Source: Streptomyces mashuensis (GTDB lineage: Bacteria > Actinomycetota > Actinomycetes > Streptomycetales > Streptomycetaceae). From it: a stretch of 64,000 nucleotides of DNA. The notes under the pieces are model-generated. The model did not search any database. It was not told the DNA's origin and saw nothing but the letters and a program-made list of their open reading frames with translations. The translations under genes and the position numbers were made by a program. The stretch is taken from contig NZ_BNBD01000003.1 in assembly GCF_014654785.1 (NCBI RefSeq), positions 62,001-126,000 on the forward strand, given 5' to 3'. Positions 44,504 through 51,408 of the stretch are shown piece by piece (within the stretch, counting starts at the first letter, position 1; each line of letters opens with the position of its first letter).

Positions 44504-44532
44504 GTAAGGCCCCATGCGCAGAAAGGGGCCTT

Positions 44533-46011
44533 ATGACTGCCACCACGGGTGGCGCCGTCAACGTCGACGGACGACCACAGACTCCGCAGCAGTGGATGGA
44601 CTTCCTCTACTCCAAGCTCCAGTCACGGGTGGGCCTCTTCAAGAAGTACGGTGCCTATTACGATGGCGATCACCAGAGGATGCTCTTCGCACAGGCGAAG
44701 TACAAGAATGCGTTCGCCGGCGTCTTCGAGCAGTGGAACGACAATTTTTGCGGCCTGATCGCGGACAGCGTCAACGAGCGCCTAGCCATCGACGGATTCC
44801 GCATGACGGACGAACCGGTTGCTGACAAAGCAGCCCGCGAAATCTGGCAGCGGAACTTCCTGGACGCCGAATCGAGTTCGGCTCACCTGGACGCGATGAT
44901 CCAGGGCACGGCTTACGCGGTGGTCTGGGCCGACGAGGACGGCGAGCCGGTCATCAGTATCGAGTCGGCCGAGACGACCGTCGTGCAGTACAAGCCCGGC
45001 AGCCGCCGGGAGCTCGAAGCCGGCGCGAAGTTCTTCTACGACGACTGGGGCCGCGCGCACTGTACGTTGTGGCTCCCGGACGGCGTTCACAAGGGCAACC
45101 CGGAGGGCCTGACCTTCACGGTCACCGAGTCGGAGCCCAACCCGCTCCAGGTCGTGCCCGTGGTACCGATCACCAACCGCAGCCGCTTGGTCGGCGAGCC
45201 GGTGTCGGACCTGGCGACCGTCATCCCCCTGGCTGACGCGATCAATAAGGTGACCGCGGACGCTCTGGTGGCGTCTGAGTATGCGGCCTGGCCTCAGCGT
45301 TGGGTCAGCGGTCTTGAGATCGTCGAGGACGCCAACGGCACCCCTGTCGAGCCCTTTCAGGTCGCTGTCGACAAACTGCTGCAAGCAGAGGACCCGAACA
45401 CCAAGTGGGGTCAGTTCGAGGCTGCCGACCTCTCGAATTACGTCGACTTGATCAACATGCTCGTCCAGCACATGGCGAGTATCAGTAGAATTCCTTTCCA
45501 TTACTTCCTGCTCAACGGCGGCCAGGCACCGAGCGGCGAGGCTATCACTTCAGCCGAGGCCGGCCTGATATCCAAAACCCGCGAGAGAATGCTTCACTTC
45601 GGCGAGTCGTGGGAGAAGGTGATGCGGCTGGCGTTCCTCGTCAAACATGACAAGGCACGGGCCGAAGCCTGGGACGCCGAAGTCATGTGGCGCGACCCGG
45701 AACACCGTACAGAAGCACAGCATATTGACGCCCTCCTCAAGCTCAAGATGCTCGACGTCCCCAAAAAGCAGCTCTGGGCCGACGCCGGTTATACGCCCCA
45801 GCAGATCGAGCGGTTCGATGCGATGCTGGAGGAGGAAGCCAAGACCGACATGGAGCGTGTGGACAAATACCAGACCCAGACGGAGAAGGCCGCGCTCCAT
45901 ACCCCCGCCGGCAAGCCCGGAGAGGCCGAGAAGGCCGCCAAGGCGGCACCGCAGGGCAATGCCGGAAACGCCGCCCGCAAGAGCAAGTCCGCATACGCGA
46001 AGGCGGCTTAG
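44533..46011 (+). CDS. Portal protein (SPP1 gp6-like)
   Basis: The 492-residue protein has the portal pattern YYDGDHQRMLFA, GLIADSVNERLAIDGFR and ADAINKVTADALVASEYAA ... ISRIPFHYFL, plus a Lys/Ala-rich tail. Twelve copies form the DNA gate of the head. It follows terL by 29 bases and precedes the scaffold, the standard order. Confidence 0.92.
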   Translation: MTATTGGAVNVDGRPQTPQQWMDFLYSKLQSRVGLFKKYGAYYDGDHQRMLFAQAKYKNAFAGVFEQWNDNFCGLIADSVNERLAIDGFRMTDEPVADKAAREIWQRNFLDAESSSAHLDAMIQGTAYAVVWADEDGEPVISIESAETTVVQYKPGSRRELEAGAKFFYDDWGRAHCTLWLPDGVHKGNPEGLTFTVTESEPNPLQVVPVVPITNRSRLVGEPVSDLATVIPLADAINKVTADALVASEYAAWPQRWVSGLEIVEDANGTPVEPFQVAVDKLLQAEDPNTKWGQFEAADLSNYVDLINMLVQHMASISRIPFHYFLLNGGQAPSGEAITSAEAGLISKTRERMLHFGESWEKVMRLAFLVKHDKARAEAWDAEVMWRDPEHRTEAQHIDALLKLKMLDVPKKQLWADAGYTPQQIERFDAMLEEEAKTDMERVDKYQTQTEKAALHTPAGKPGEAEKAAKAAPQGNAGNAARKSKSAYAKAA

Positions 46012-46041
46012 CCTGTTCGACGACTCCGGAGGAACAATCCC

Positions 46042-46569
46042 ATGACTGACACCCCCCACCCTGCCGACTCCACCGCGAGCCAGCCGACCGGCGCGGCTGA
46101 TGTCGCTTCGCTGGAGGCGGAGCTCGGCACGCTGCGGTCGCGGTACCAGGCGCTTTCCGCGGAGCTGGACACAGTCCGGCAGACCAGTGCGGCGGACGCG
46201 GAGGCGGCGGTCACCGCGGCCCGCCAGGAAGGCCGGACAGCGGCGATGGCGGAGATCAACCACCAGCTCGTACACGCCGAGCTCCGGGCGCACGCCGCGG
46301 CGGTCGGCGTCGAGCTGCCCGCCCAGGACTTCCTCCGGCTAGACGCCTTCGTCGGGGAGGACGGCGCACCGGATACGGCCCGCATCGGTGACTTCGTCTC
46401 TTCGCTCCCCGCCGCGCGGACGCCGGCCTTCGCCCAGGGCCTGGGTCTGGGCCGCCAGGGCGGCTCGGCTGCCGACCAACTGACTCGGGAAGACCTGTCC
46501 CGCATGTCGCCTCGCGAGATCAACGAGGCCCGAGCGGCGGGCAAGTTGAACGCCCTTCTTTACGCGTAG
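46042..46569 (+). CDS. Capsid scaffolding protein
   Basis: The 175-residue product is helical with a coiled coil (SLEAELGTLRSRYQALSAEL), a Gln/Ala-rich middle and a helical end (LSRMSPREINEARAAGKLNA) typical of scaffolds that bind the coat protein. GGAGGAACA precedes ATG 46042. Position between portal and capsid decides the call. Confidence 0.82.
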   Translation: MTDTPHPADSTASQPTGAADVASLEAELGTLRSRYQALSAELDTVRQTSAADAEAAVTAARQEGRTAAMAEINHQLVHAELRAHAAAVGVELPAQDFLRLDAFVGEDGAPDTARIGDFVSSLPAARTPAFAQGLGLGRQGGSAADQLTREDLSRMSPREINEARAAGKLNALLYA

Positions 46570-46596
46570 CCCCGACCCCTTTTTTGCTTTGACCGA

Positions 46597-46616
46597 CCGC
46601 CCACGGGCGGCCTTTT
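46597..46616 (+). terminator. Weak hairpin with T-run before the capsid gene
   Basis: CCGCC/GGCGG with a 4-base loop followed by CCTTTT. It lies between scaffold and capsid genes and may act as a partial terminator or mRNA processing site that raises capsid over scaffold output. Confidence 0.4.
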
Positions 46617-46628
46617 GCACGGAGATTT

Positions 46629-47738
46629 ATGGCTTTTGAGACACAGGCCGGGAACAACCCTGGAGCGGGCAAGCTCCAGACGACCGCGGGGCACTTCATC
46701 CCCGAAGTCTGGACGGCGCAGCTCCTCCAGGACCTCGAAGAGTCCCTGATCCTCGGCTCGGCCGAGATCACGAATCGCAGCTTCGAGGGGGAGTTCCGGC
46801 GCGAGGGCGACGTTGTCCGTATCCCCCACTTCGTGGACGTCGTCCAGGACAAGGGCATGGTCCGGGCGTACGGGGAGATCGGCGACCGGGATCACGCCGC
46901 TCTTGAGTACATCAAGATGACCGTCGGCAAGGGATCGTCGTTCCACATCGAGATCGACAAGCTCCACCAGCTCCAAACCAAGGGCGGCGTGGAACTGATG
47001 TCCGAGCTGGTCCGCCAGCGCGGCCGGCAGGCCGCCGTCGTCATCGACCGCGTGCTTGCCCAGACCATCACCGCGGCCATTGACGGCAAGGACCTCAACG
47101 GCGTCGAGCTGAAGACCGACGGCACCCCCGTCGAGGGCCAGGCCCCGGGCCAGCTACACGGCAAGATCGACACGATCAGCTACAACGACCTCGGTGCCCG
47201 CGAGGCGGAGTACATCGGCCCGTACGACTACGTCGTCCGGATGCTGGAGAACCTGGACCTCAAGGGAGCCCCCGGCGCGCGGTTCCTCTTCATCTCGCCG
47301 CGCCTGCGGTCGCTGCTGCTGCGCGACCCCAAGTTCATCGACGCCTCGCACTTCGGCGGCGGCGCGGTCATGCCGTCCGGCGTCATCGGCAGCATCCTCG
47401 GCATCCCCGTGCGCGTGTCCAACACCCTGGGCAAGGAGCGGCCGGCCGACAACAAGCTCGTCAAGGGCCGCCGTCACGACGCCTTCGGCAGCATCGACAT
47501 GTTCATGGGCAGCACCGCGGCGACCAGCCTGGTGGTCCCCTTCGCGGAGATGGCCGCCTACCAGCCGGAGCGGTCCTTCACCGCCGCGATCAAGTCCCGC
47601 ATCATCTACGACGCCAAGATCATTAGGCCCGAGCAGCTGCTGGTGGCTACGGGCGTCGAGAAGGCAGTGGCCGACCACAACACGAAGGCCGACCAGAAGC
47701 GGCGCCTCACACAGGCTGACTTCGCCCCGGCCGCGTAA
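46629..47738 (+). CDS. Major capsid protein
   Basis: The 369-residue protein begins MAFETQAGNNPGAGKLQTTA and has the P22-coat/HK97-fold style FIPEVWTAQLLQDLEESLIL, RIPHFVDVVQD and ARFLFISPRLRSLLLRDP. No N-terminal protease-cleaved delta domain is evident; the separate scaffold takes that role. ATG 46629 follows GGAG. Confidence 0.92.
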   Translation: MAFETQAGNNPGAGKLQTTAGHFIPEVWTAQLLQDLEESLILGSAEITNRSFEGEFRREGDVVRIPHFVDVVQDKGMVRAYGEIGDRDHAALEYIKMTVGKGSSFHIEIDKLHQLQTKGGVELMSELVRQRGRQAAVVIDRVLAQTITAAIDGKDLNGVELKTDGTPVEGQAPGQLHGKIDTISYNDLGAREAEYIGPYDYVVRMLENLDLKGAPGARFLFISPRLRSLLLRDPKFIDASHFGGGAVMPSGVIGSILGIPVRVSNTLGKERPADNKLVKGRRHDAFGSIDMFMGSTAATSLVVPFAEMAAYQPERSFTAAIKSRIIYDAKIIRPEQLLVATGVEKAVADHNTKADQKRRLTQADFAPAA

Positions 47739-47775
47739 CTGTTGCCCGTCACTCCCCTCTGCATCATGGTGCGGC

Positions 47776-47801
47776 TCGGCCGGGATTTCACTCCCGGCCG
47801 A
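47776..47801. terminator. Bidirectional terminator after the capsid gene
   Basis: TCGGCCGGGA (47776-47785) pairs perfectly with TCCCGGCCGA (47792-47801), loop TTTCAC. It separates the capsid gene from the opposing small membrane gene. Confidence 0.72.
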
Positions 47802-47818
47802 ACCACCGCATCGGTCAC

Positions 47819-48034
47819 CTAGCTGTTGCGGCTGATGTAGGCGACGGCGGTCATGCCCGCCGTGAAGGTCGCCACCAAGGCCCCGCCACCGACACCCACG
47901 GCGGGCACCGGCTGCATCCCGAGCGCCACCATGAAGATGCCGGCCAAGAGGCCGAGGATGACGGACGTCTGGAAGACCATGATGACTGCGTAGACGCGGT
48001 GGTTACTGCCGCATCCCGGCTGCGTAGAACTCAA
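47819..48034 (-). CDS. Small two-helix membrane protein, against the late operon
   Basis: The 71-residue product has two membrane helices (SVILGLLAGIFMVALGM and VGGGALVATFTAGMTAVAYI). Start TTG 48034 has GGAG five bases upstream; ATG 47980 would still leave both helices. It is the only leftward gene in the late module and ends at a bidirectional terminator, so it looks like a second cargo gene made in the lysogen, for example a superinfection or surface protein. Function unknown. Confidence 0.6.
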   Translation of the reverse strand: MSSTQPGCGSNHRVYAVIMVFQTSVILGLLAGIFMVALGMQPVPAVGVGGGALVATFTAGMTAVAYISRNS

Positions 48035-48262
48035 GGTAGCTCCAATTCAGACGGCAGGTCGCCAGTCGACCTGTTAGTTCCACCTCTGAGCGAGGCGGGT
48101 GAAGTGTTTTCACCGCAGAACTGCCTTTCTGAATCGGGTTTTTGACGCAGGCGAATACCAGGACTGGTGGGCTTCCAGGATCTGGTGGAGTCTGGCGCTC
48201 GCCTGCACCGAACACGATACCGGATTGAGCGAACGAGACAGCTAGACACAGGAGTTGCCGCC

Positions 48263-48607
48263 ATACCCACCACGGTCGAAGACGTAGCCGTACGACTCGG
48301 ACGCCCCATCGACGCCGAGGAACGAGCAAGAGTCGAGGCGTTCATCGATGACGCCTCCGCCTTGGTCCAGGACTACTGCGGCGGCCGGTACGACGAAGAC
48401 GCCCCGGGCATCCGCGCCGTCATCTGCTCGGAGGTGATCCGGTGGCTGGCGATGCAGCCGGGCGTCCTGAGCGAACGGACCGGCGACGTAGAGGTGACGT
48501 ACGGGGCGGCGGCGTCCGCCCAGGCCCTGTCGCCGGCCTCCCGGGCCGCGCTGAAGCGGTACCGCCCGAAGCTCGGCTCGATCTCTCTGACGAGGTGGGG
48601 CCCGTGA
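48263..48607 (+). CDS. Head-tail connector, likely started by AUA
   Basis: The 114-residue helical protein (VEDVAVRLGRPIDAEERARV, FIDDASALVQDYCGG, VICSEVIRWLAMQPGV) is a gp6/gp15-type connector between portal and tail. AGGAG (48250-48254) lies eight bases before ATA 48263, giving MPTTVEDVAVRLG, the usual N-terminus. The frame is open upstream to 48167 but that part does not look like protein. The next gene starts inside its stop (TGATG). Confidence 0.8.
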   Translation: MPTTVEDVAVRLGRPIDAEERARVEAFIDDASALVQDYCGGRYDEDAPGIRAVICSEVIRWLAMQPGVLSERTGDVEVTYGAAASAQALSPASRAALKRYRPKLGSISLTRWGP

Positions 48608-48936
48608 TGCTTCCCGACCACGTCGAGGTGCACCGCGCCCCACTGGTGGAATCCGCCTACACGCGCAAGCGGGACTGGGCCCTGCCGCCCGAGCGGACAC
48701 GGCACTGGTCGGGGCGGGCCTCCGTCCAGCCGGACCGTTCCTTCGAGGTTCGCAGCCCGGCCCGCGAGACGGCGCAGCGGCGGCTGCGCGTCTACCTGCC
48801 CGCCGGGGCAACGGTGGAGTCGGCGGATCGGCTCCTGATCGGGGGGCGCTGGTACGAGGTGGACGGTGCCCCGATGGTGTGGGGTACCGGCGGCCTGCGA
48901 CACGTCAGGGTCAACGCCTGGGAGGTGGAGCACTGA
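48607..48936 (+). CDS. Head closure (stopper) protein
   Basis: The 109-residue, beta-rich product (VEVHRAPLVESAYTRKRDWA, VYLPAGATVESADRLLIGGR, WYEVDGAPMVWGTGGLRHV) fits the head-completion proteins of the gp16/gpFII type. It is coupled to both neighbours by TGATG overlaps. Position between connector and tail completion gene supports the call. Confidence 0.78.
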   Translation: MLPDHVEVHRAPLVESAYTRKRDWALPPERTRHWSGRASVQPDRSFEVRSPARETAQRRLRVYLPAGATVESADRLLIGGRWYEVDGAPMVWGTGGLRHVRVNAWEVEH

Positions 48937-49292
48937 TGGGAGCTCGAGCACGGGTGGAACTCAACACCACGTGGGAGCGGGAACTGCTCCGCTCCCACGG
49001 TGTGCGCAACGCGGTGACACTCCACACCGAGACGGTCAAGACCGTGGCTCAGGGCCTGGCGCCGCGCGGCAGCAGGACGAAGAACAACTGGAACGCGATC
49101 CGGAACAACCTCGCGGCGGTCGTCGCCCTAGACGCCACCGGGTGGCGCGGCAACGTCGTGGTCGAGGAGGACCGCCGGGTGTTCCACGCGCTGTGGCACG
49201 ACCTTGACGGCGGCTGGAAGGACCGCAAGGGCGGCCGGCACCGCGGCAACCGCTTCCTGAAGCGCGCCCTGGAACGAGCGAGGGACGAGTGA
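48936..49292 (+). CDS. HK97 gp10-like minor head/tail completion protein
   Basis: The 118-residue basic protein (MGARARVELNTTWERELL ... HTETVKTVAQGLAPRGS) has the start and helix of gp10-like head-tail joining proteins, with a basic C-terminus. ATG 48936 overlaps the upstream stop. Confidence 0.72.
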   Translation: MGARARVELNTTWERELLRSHGVRNAVTLHTETVKTVAQGLAPRGSRTKNNWNAIRNNLAAVVALDATGWRGNVVVEEDRRVFHALWHDLDGGWKDRKGGRHRGNRFLKRALERARDE

Positions 49293-49672
49293 GACAGGAC
49301 CCTGTCGGGCTGTTGGTCCGGTACCTGCGGACGGTGCCGGAGTTCCGCGAGCACGTGTCCGGCGACCTGGTCGGCCGGGAACCTGGGCAGGTCACGATCT
49401 ACTTCGAGCACAGCGGGGGCTTCCGGCGCGTCCGCGACCGGGCCGACCGCTCGGACATCGAGTACGCGGTGTTCCACCCCGATCGTGGCGAGGCCGCGGC
49501 CCTCGCGTTCGCGCTGCGGGAGCACCTGCTGGAGCGCGCGCCTGGTGCGGTCGTTGCCGGCGTGCAGTTCCTCGACGTCGCGGAGGTCAGCGCTCCCCGG
49601 TACGAGCCGGACTCCGTATCCCGCGAGCACGTCTACAGCGGCGAGATAGCCGCCTTCTACATACAAATCTGA
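49289..49672 (+). CDS. Tail terminator protein
   Basis: The 127-residue product (LLVRYLRTVPEFREHVSG ... YSGEIAAFYIQI) has the size, beta-alpha pattern and position of gpU-type tail terminators that cap the tube. GTG 49289 overlaps the upstream stop (GTGA). It is followed at once by a terminator. Confidence 0.78.
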   Translation: MRQDPVGLLVRYLRTVPEFREHVSGDLVGREPGQVTIYFEHSGGFRRVRDRADRSDIEYAVFHPDRGEAAALAFALREHLLERAPGAVVAGVQFLDVAEVSAPRYEPDSVSREHVYSGEIAAFYIQI

Positions 49673-49675
49673 TCA

Positions 49676-49697
49676 CCCCCCAGACGGGGGCTTTTTT
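49676..49697 (+). terminator. Terminator between head and tail genes
   Basis: CCCCC, loop CAGAC, GGGGG, then C and TTTTTT. One of the few hairpins with a real T-run in the late module. Tail genes then need read-through or their own promoter. Confidence 0.7.
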
Positions 49698-49721
49698 ATT
49701 GCCTGAACCAGGAGGCACCTC

Positions 49722-50636
49722 ATAGCCGTTGACACTCGCGGTAACGACTCGGGCCGCATTCGTTTCGCCCCTGAGGGCGCAGTCTATTTCGCACCGATCC
49801 CGAAGACGGGTCCGAAGCCGAACCCTCCGACGTCATGCGGCGTCAAGGGCGTAGCCCCTGATGGGTATACCCCCCTCGGGTACGTGGATGAGGGCGGCGT
49901 GACCATCACGCCGGAGATTTCCAGCGACCCTGTGAAGGTTTGGCAGGCAGCCGTCCCGGTCCTTTACAACGTAAAGGAGGCCAGTTTCAAGGTGAAGGCA
50001 ACTTTCCTTGAAACGAACCTTGCGACCACCGAGCTCTTTTATGGCGCGAAGTGGGAAAAGGCCACCGAGAAGGACCCCTCCGGCGTATGGAAGGAAATCC
50101 CGGGCACGTGGCGCCTGAACCTGTCCTCCACGCCCAACCTCGAGGAAATCTCCCTCGTCGTGGACTGGGGCCAGGCTGGCGTGCAGAACAGAGCCGTCAT
50201 CGAACGCGCCATGGTGGCCGATCGCGGGGCCATCCAGCTCCAGCGCCAGGAGAGCGGGAAGTTCGAGTTGACGATCGACGCGCTGGACGCTTCCGGCCGG
50301 CTCGGTTACGTGCTGACCACCGACGACCTCAAGGACGGCAGCACGCCCCCGTCGAAGGTGGCCGCGGCGGACCTCGAAGCGGACACGGTCGCCCCCGGCG
50401 CGATCACCTACGTGAGCATGTCCGGCTTCAAGCCTGGCACCGCCATCACCGTTACCACCGGCACGGACAAGATCACGGCGGCGACCGGCCAGACCGACCA
50501 GCGCGGCGACGCGCGGATCCCGCTCACCGTCGCGAGCGACTGCCCGGCCGGCTCGTACGAGATCAAGGCCGGCGACGGCACCACCGAGGCTGCCGCCGGA
50601 ACCCTCGTGATCGACGTCAAACCCAAGACGGTCTAG
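49722..50636 (+). CDS. Major tail tube protein with Ig-like tail domain, apparently started by AUA
   Basis: AGGAGG (49710-49715) lies six bases before ATA 49722; the frame is closed upstream by TGA at 49704 and no ATG, GTG, TTG or CTG lies between. From ATA it reads AVDTRGNDSGRIRFAPEGAV, YFAPIPK ... LGYVDEGGVTITPE, the normal N-terminus of tail tube proteins. The first in-frame ATG (49884) would lose 54 residues including that part and has no ribosome binding site. The C-terminal part (SGFKPGTAITVTTGTDK) looks like an Ig-type decoration domain. 304 residues. Confidence 0.88.
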   Translation: MAVDTRGNDSGRIRFAPEGAVYFAPIPKTGPKPNPPTSCGVKGVAPDGYTPLGYVDEGGVTITPEISSDPVKVWQAAVPVLYNVKEASFKVKATFLETNLATTELFYGAKWEKATEKDPSGVWKEIPGTWRLNLSSTPNLEEISLVVDWGQAGVQNRAVIERAMVADRGAIQLQRQESGKFELTIDALDASGRLGYVLTTDDLKDGSTPPSKVAAADLEADTVAPGAITYVSMSGFKPGTAITVTTGTDKITAATGQTDQRGDARIPLTVASDCPAGSYEIKAGDGTTEAAAGTLVIDVKPKTV

Positions 50637-50714
50637 CCCGTCGACGCCCCTGCCGGGGAGGGCTCTCATCCCCGGCCCCCACTTACTTTCCCCCTGCTGT
50701 CCCCTGGAGTTGCG

Positions 50715-50996
50715 ATGACTGCTGCCACCCCTGCCACTGAGCCGGCCGCTAAGAAGGAAGCGGAGAACCGGCCGACCTCATTCGAGCACCACGGCCTGAC
50801 GTTTACCGTGCCGGCGCCGCGCAAGCTGCCCGTCGCCCTCCTGGAAGCCCAGGACGAGCTCGAAGCGATTCGACTCATTCTCGGTGTCACGCAGTGGAAG
50901 ACCTACACGGCCCACGAGGACAGCACCCTTGAGGACTTCCCCGTCTTCGCCGACAAGGTCGCCCAGGCGGCCGGTCAGGCCGACTCGGGAAACTAA
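50715..50996 (+). CDS. Tail assembly chaperone, short form (gpG-like)
   Basis: The 93-residue product (HHGLTFTVPAPRKLPVALLE, FPVFADKVAQAAGQADSGN) lies between tail tube and tape measure, the place of lambda gpG. Its last codons form the slip site for the long form. ATG 50715 follows CTGGAG. Confidence 0.85.
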   Translation: MTAATPATEPAAKKEAENRPTSFEHHGLTFTVPAPRKLPVALLEAQDELEAIRLILGVTQWKTYTAHEDSTLEDFPVFADKVAQAAGQADSGN

Positions 50997-51400
50997 TCCA
51001 GACCGTCCGGGTGATCCAGCAGTACCCGGACGAACTCGAAGCCGACTTGCTTGAGCATTTCGGCATTGACCTGCTCGGCCTCTGGCGGGGGCAGCTGTCT
51101 CTCCGCCGGATCAGCGTGCTGATCAAGGCACTGATGGGCAAGGCCGGACGGTCCGCACTTCTGGCCGCATTCGACGAGTCGGCCACGTGGTCCGTACAGG
51201 AACACCTCTCCGCACGCATATCCGACTCCCTGGAACTGGCGAACTTCTTCTTCCTCAAGGCCCACTCCTCCGAGAGCCAGGGCCTGACGCCGCCCGATCC
51301 GATCCGCCGGCCCGGCCAGCCCGAGCCCGCGAAACGCGAATCCAACTTCGCATCGGGTGAGGAACTTTCCGCCTTTCTGGCGGGCATGAGTAACCTTTAG
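50715..51400 (+). CDS. Tail assembly chaperone, -1 frameshift long form (gpGT-like)
   Basis: A -1 slip at GGGAAAC joins the 93 codons of the short form to the overlapping frame LIQTVRVIQQYPDELEADLL ... SAFLAGMSNL, giving about 228 residues. The second frame has no good start of its own. This is the classic arrangement of siphovirus tail chaperones that bind the tape measure. Confidence 0.85.
50987..50993 (+). promoter_or_regulatory. Programmed -1 frameshift slip site GGGAAAC
   Basis: Zero-frame reading is G GGA AAC TAA; after a -1 slip it is GGG AAA CTA ATC. It is a perfect X XXY YYZ heptamer one codon before the stop. Confidence 0.88.
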
Positions 51401-51408
51401 GAGGCCCT

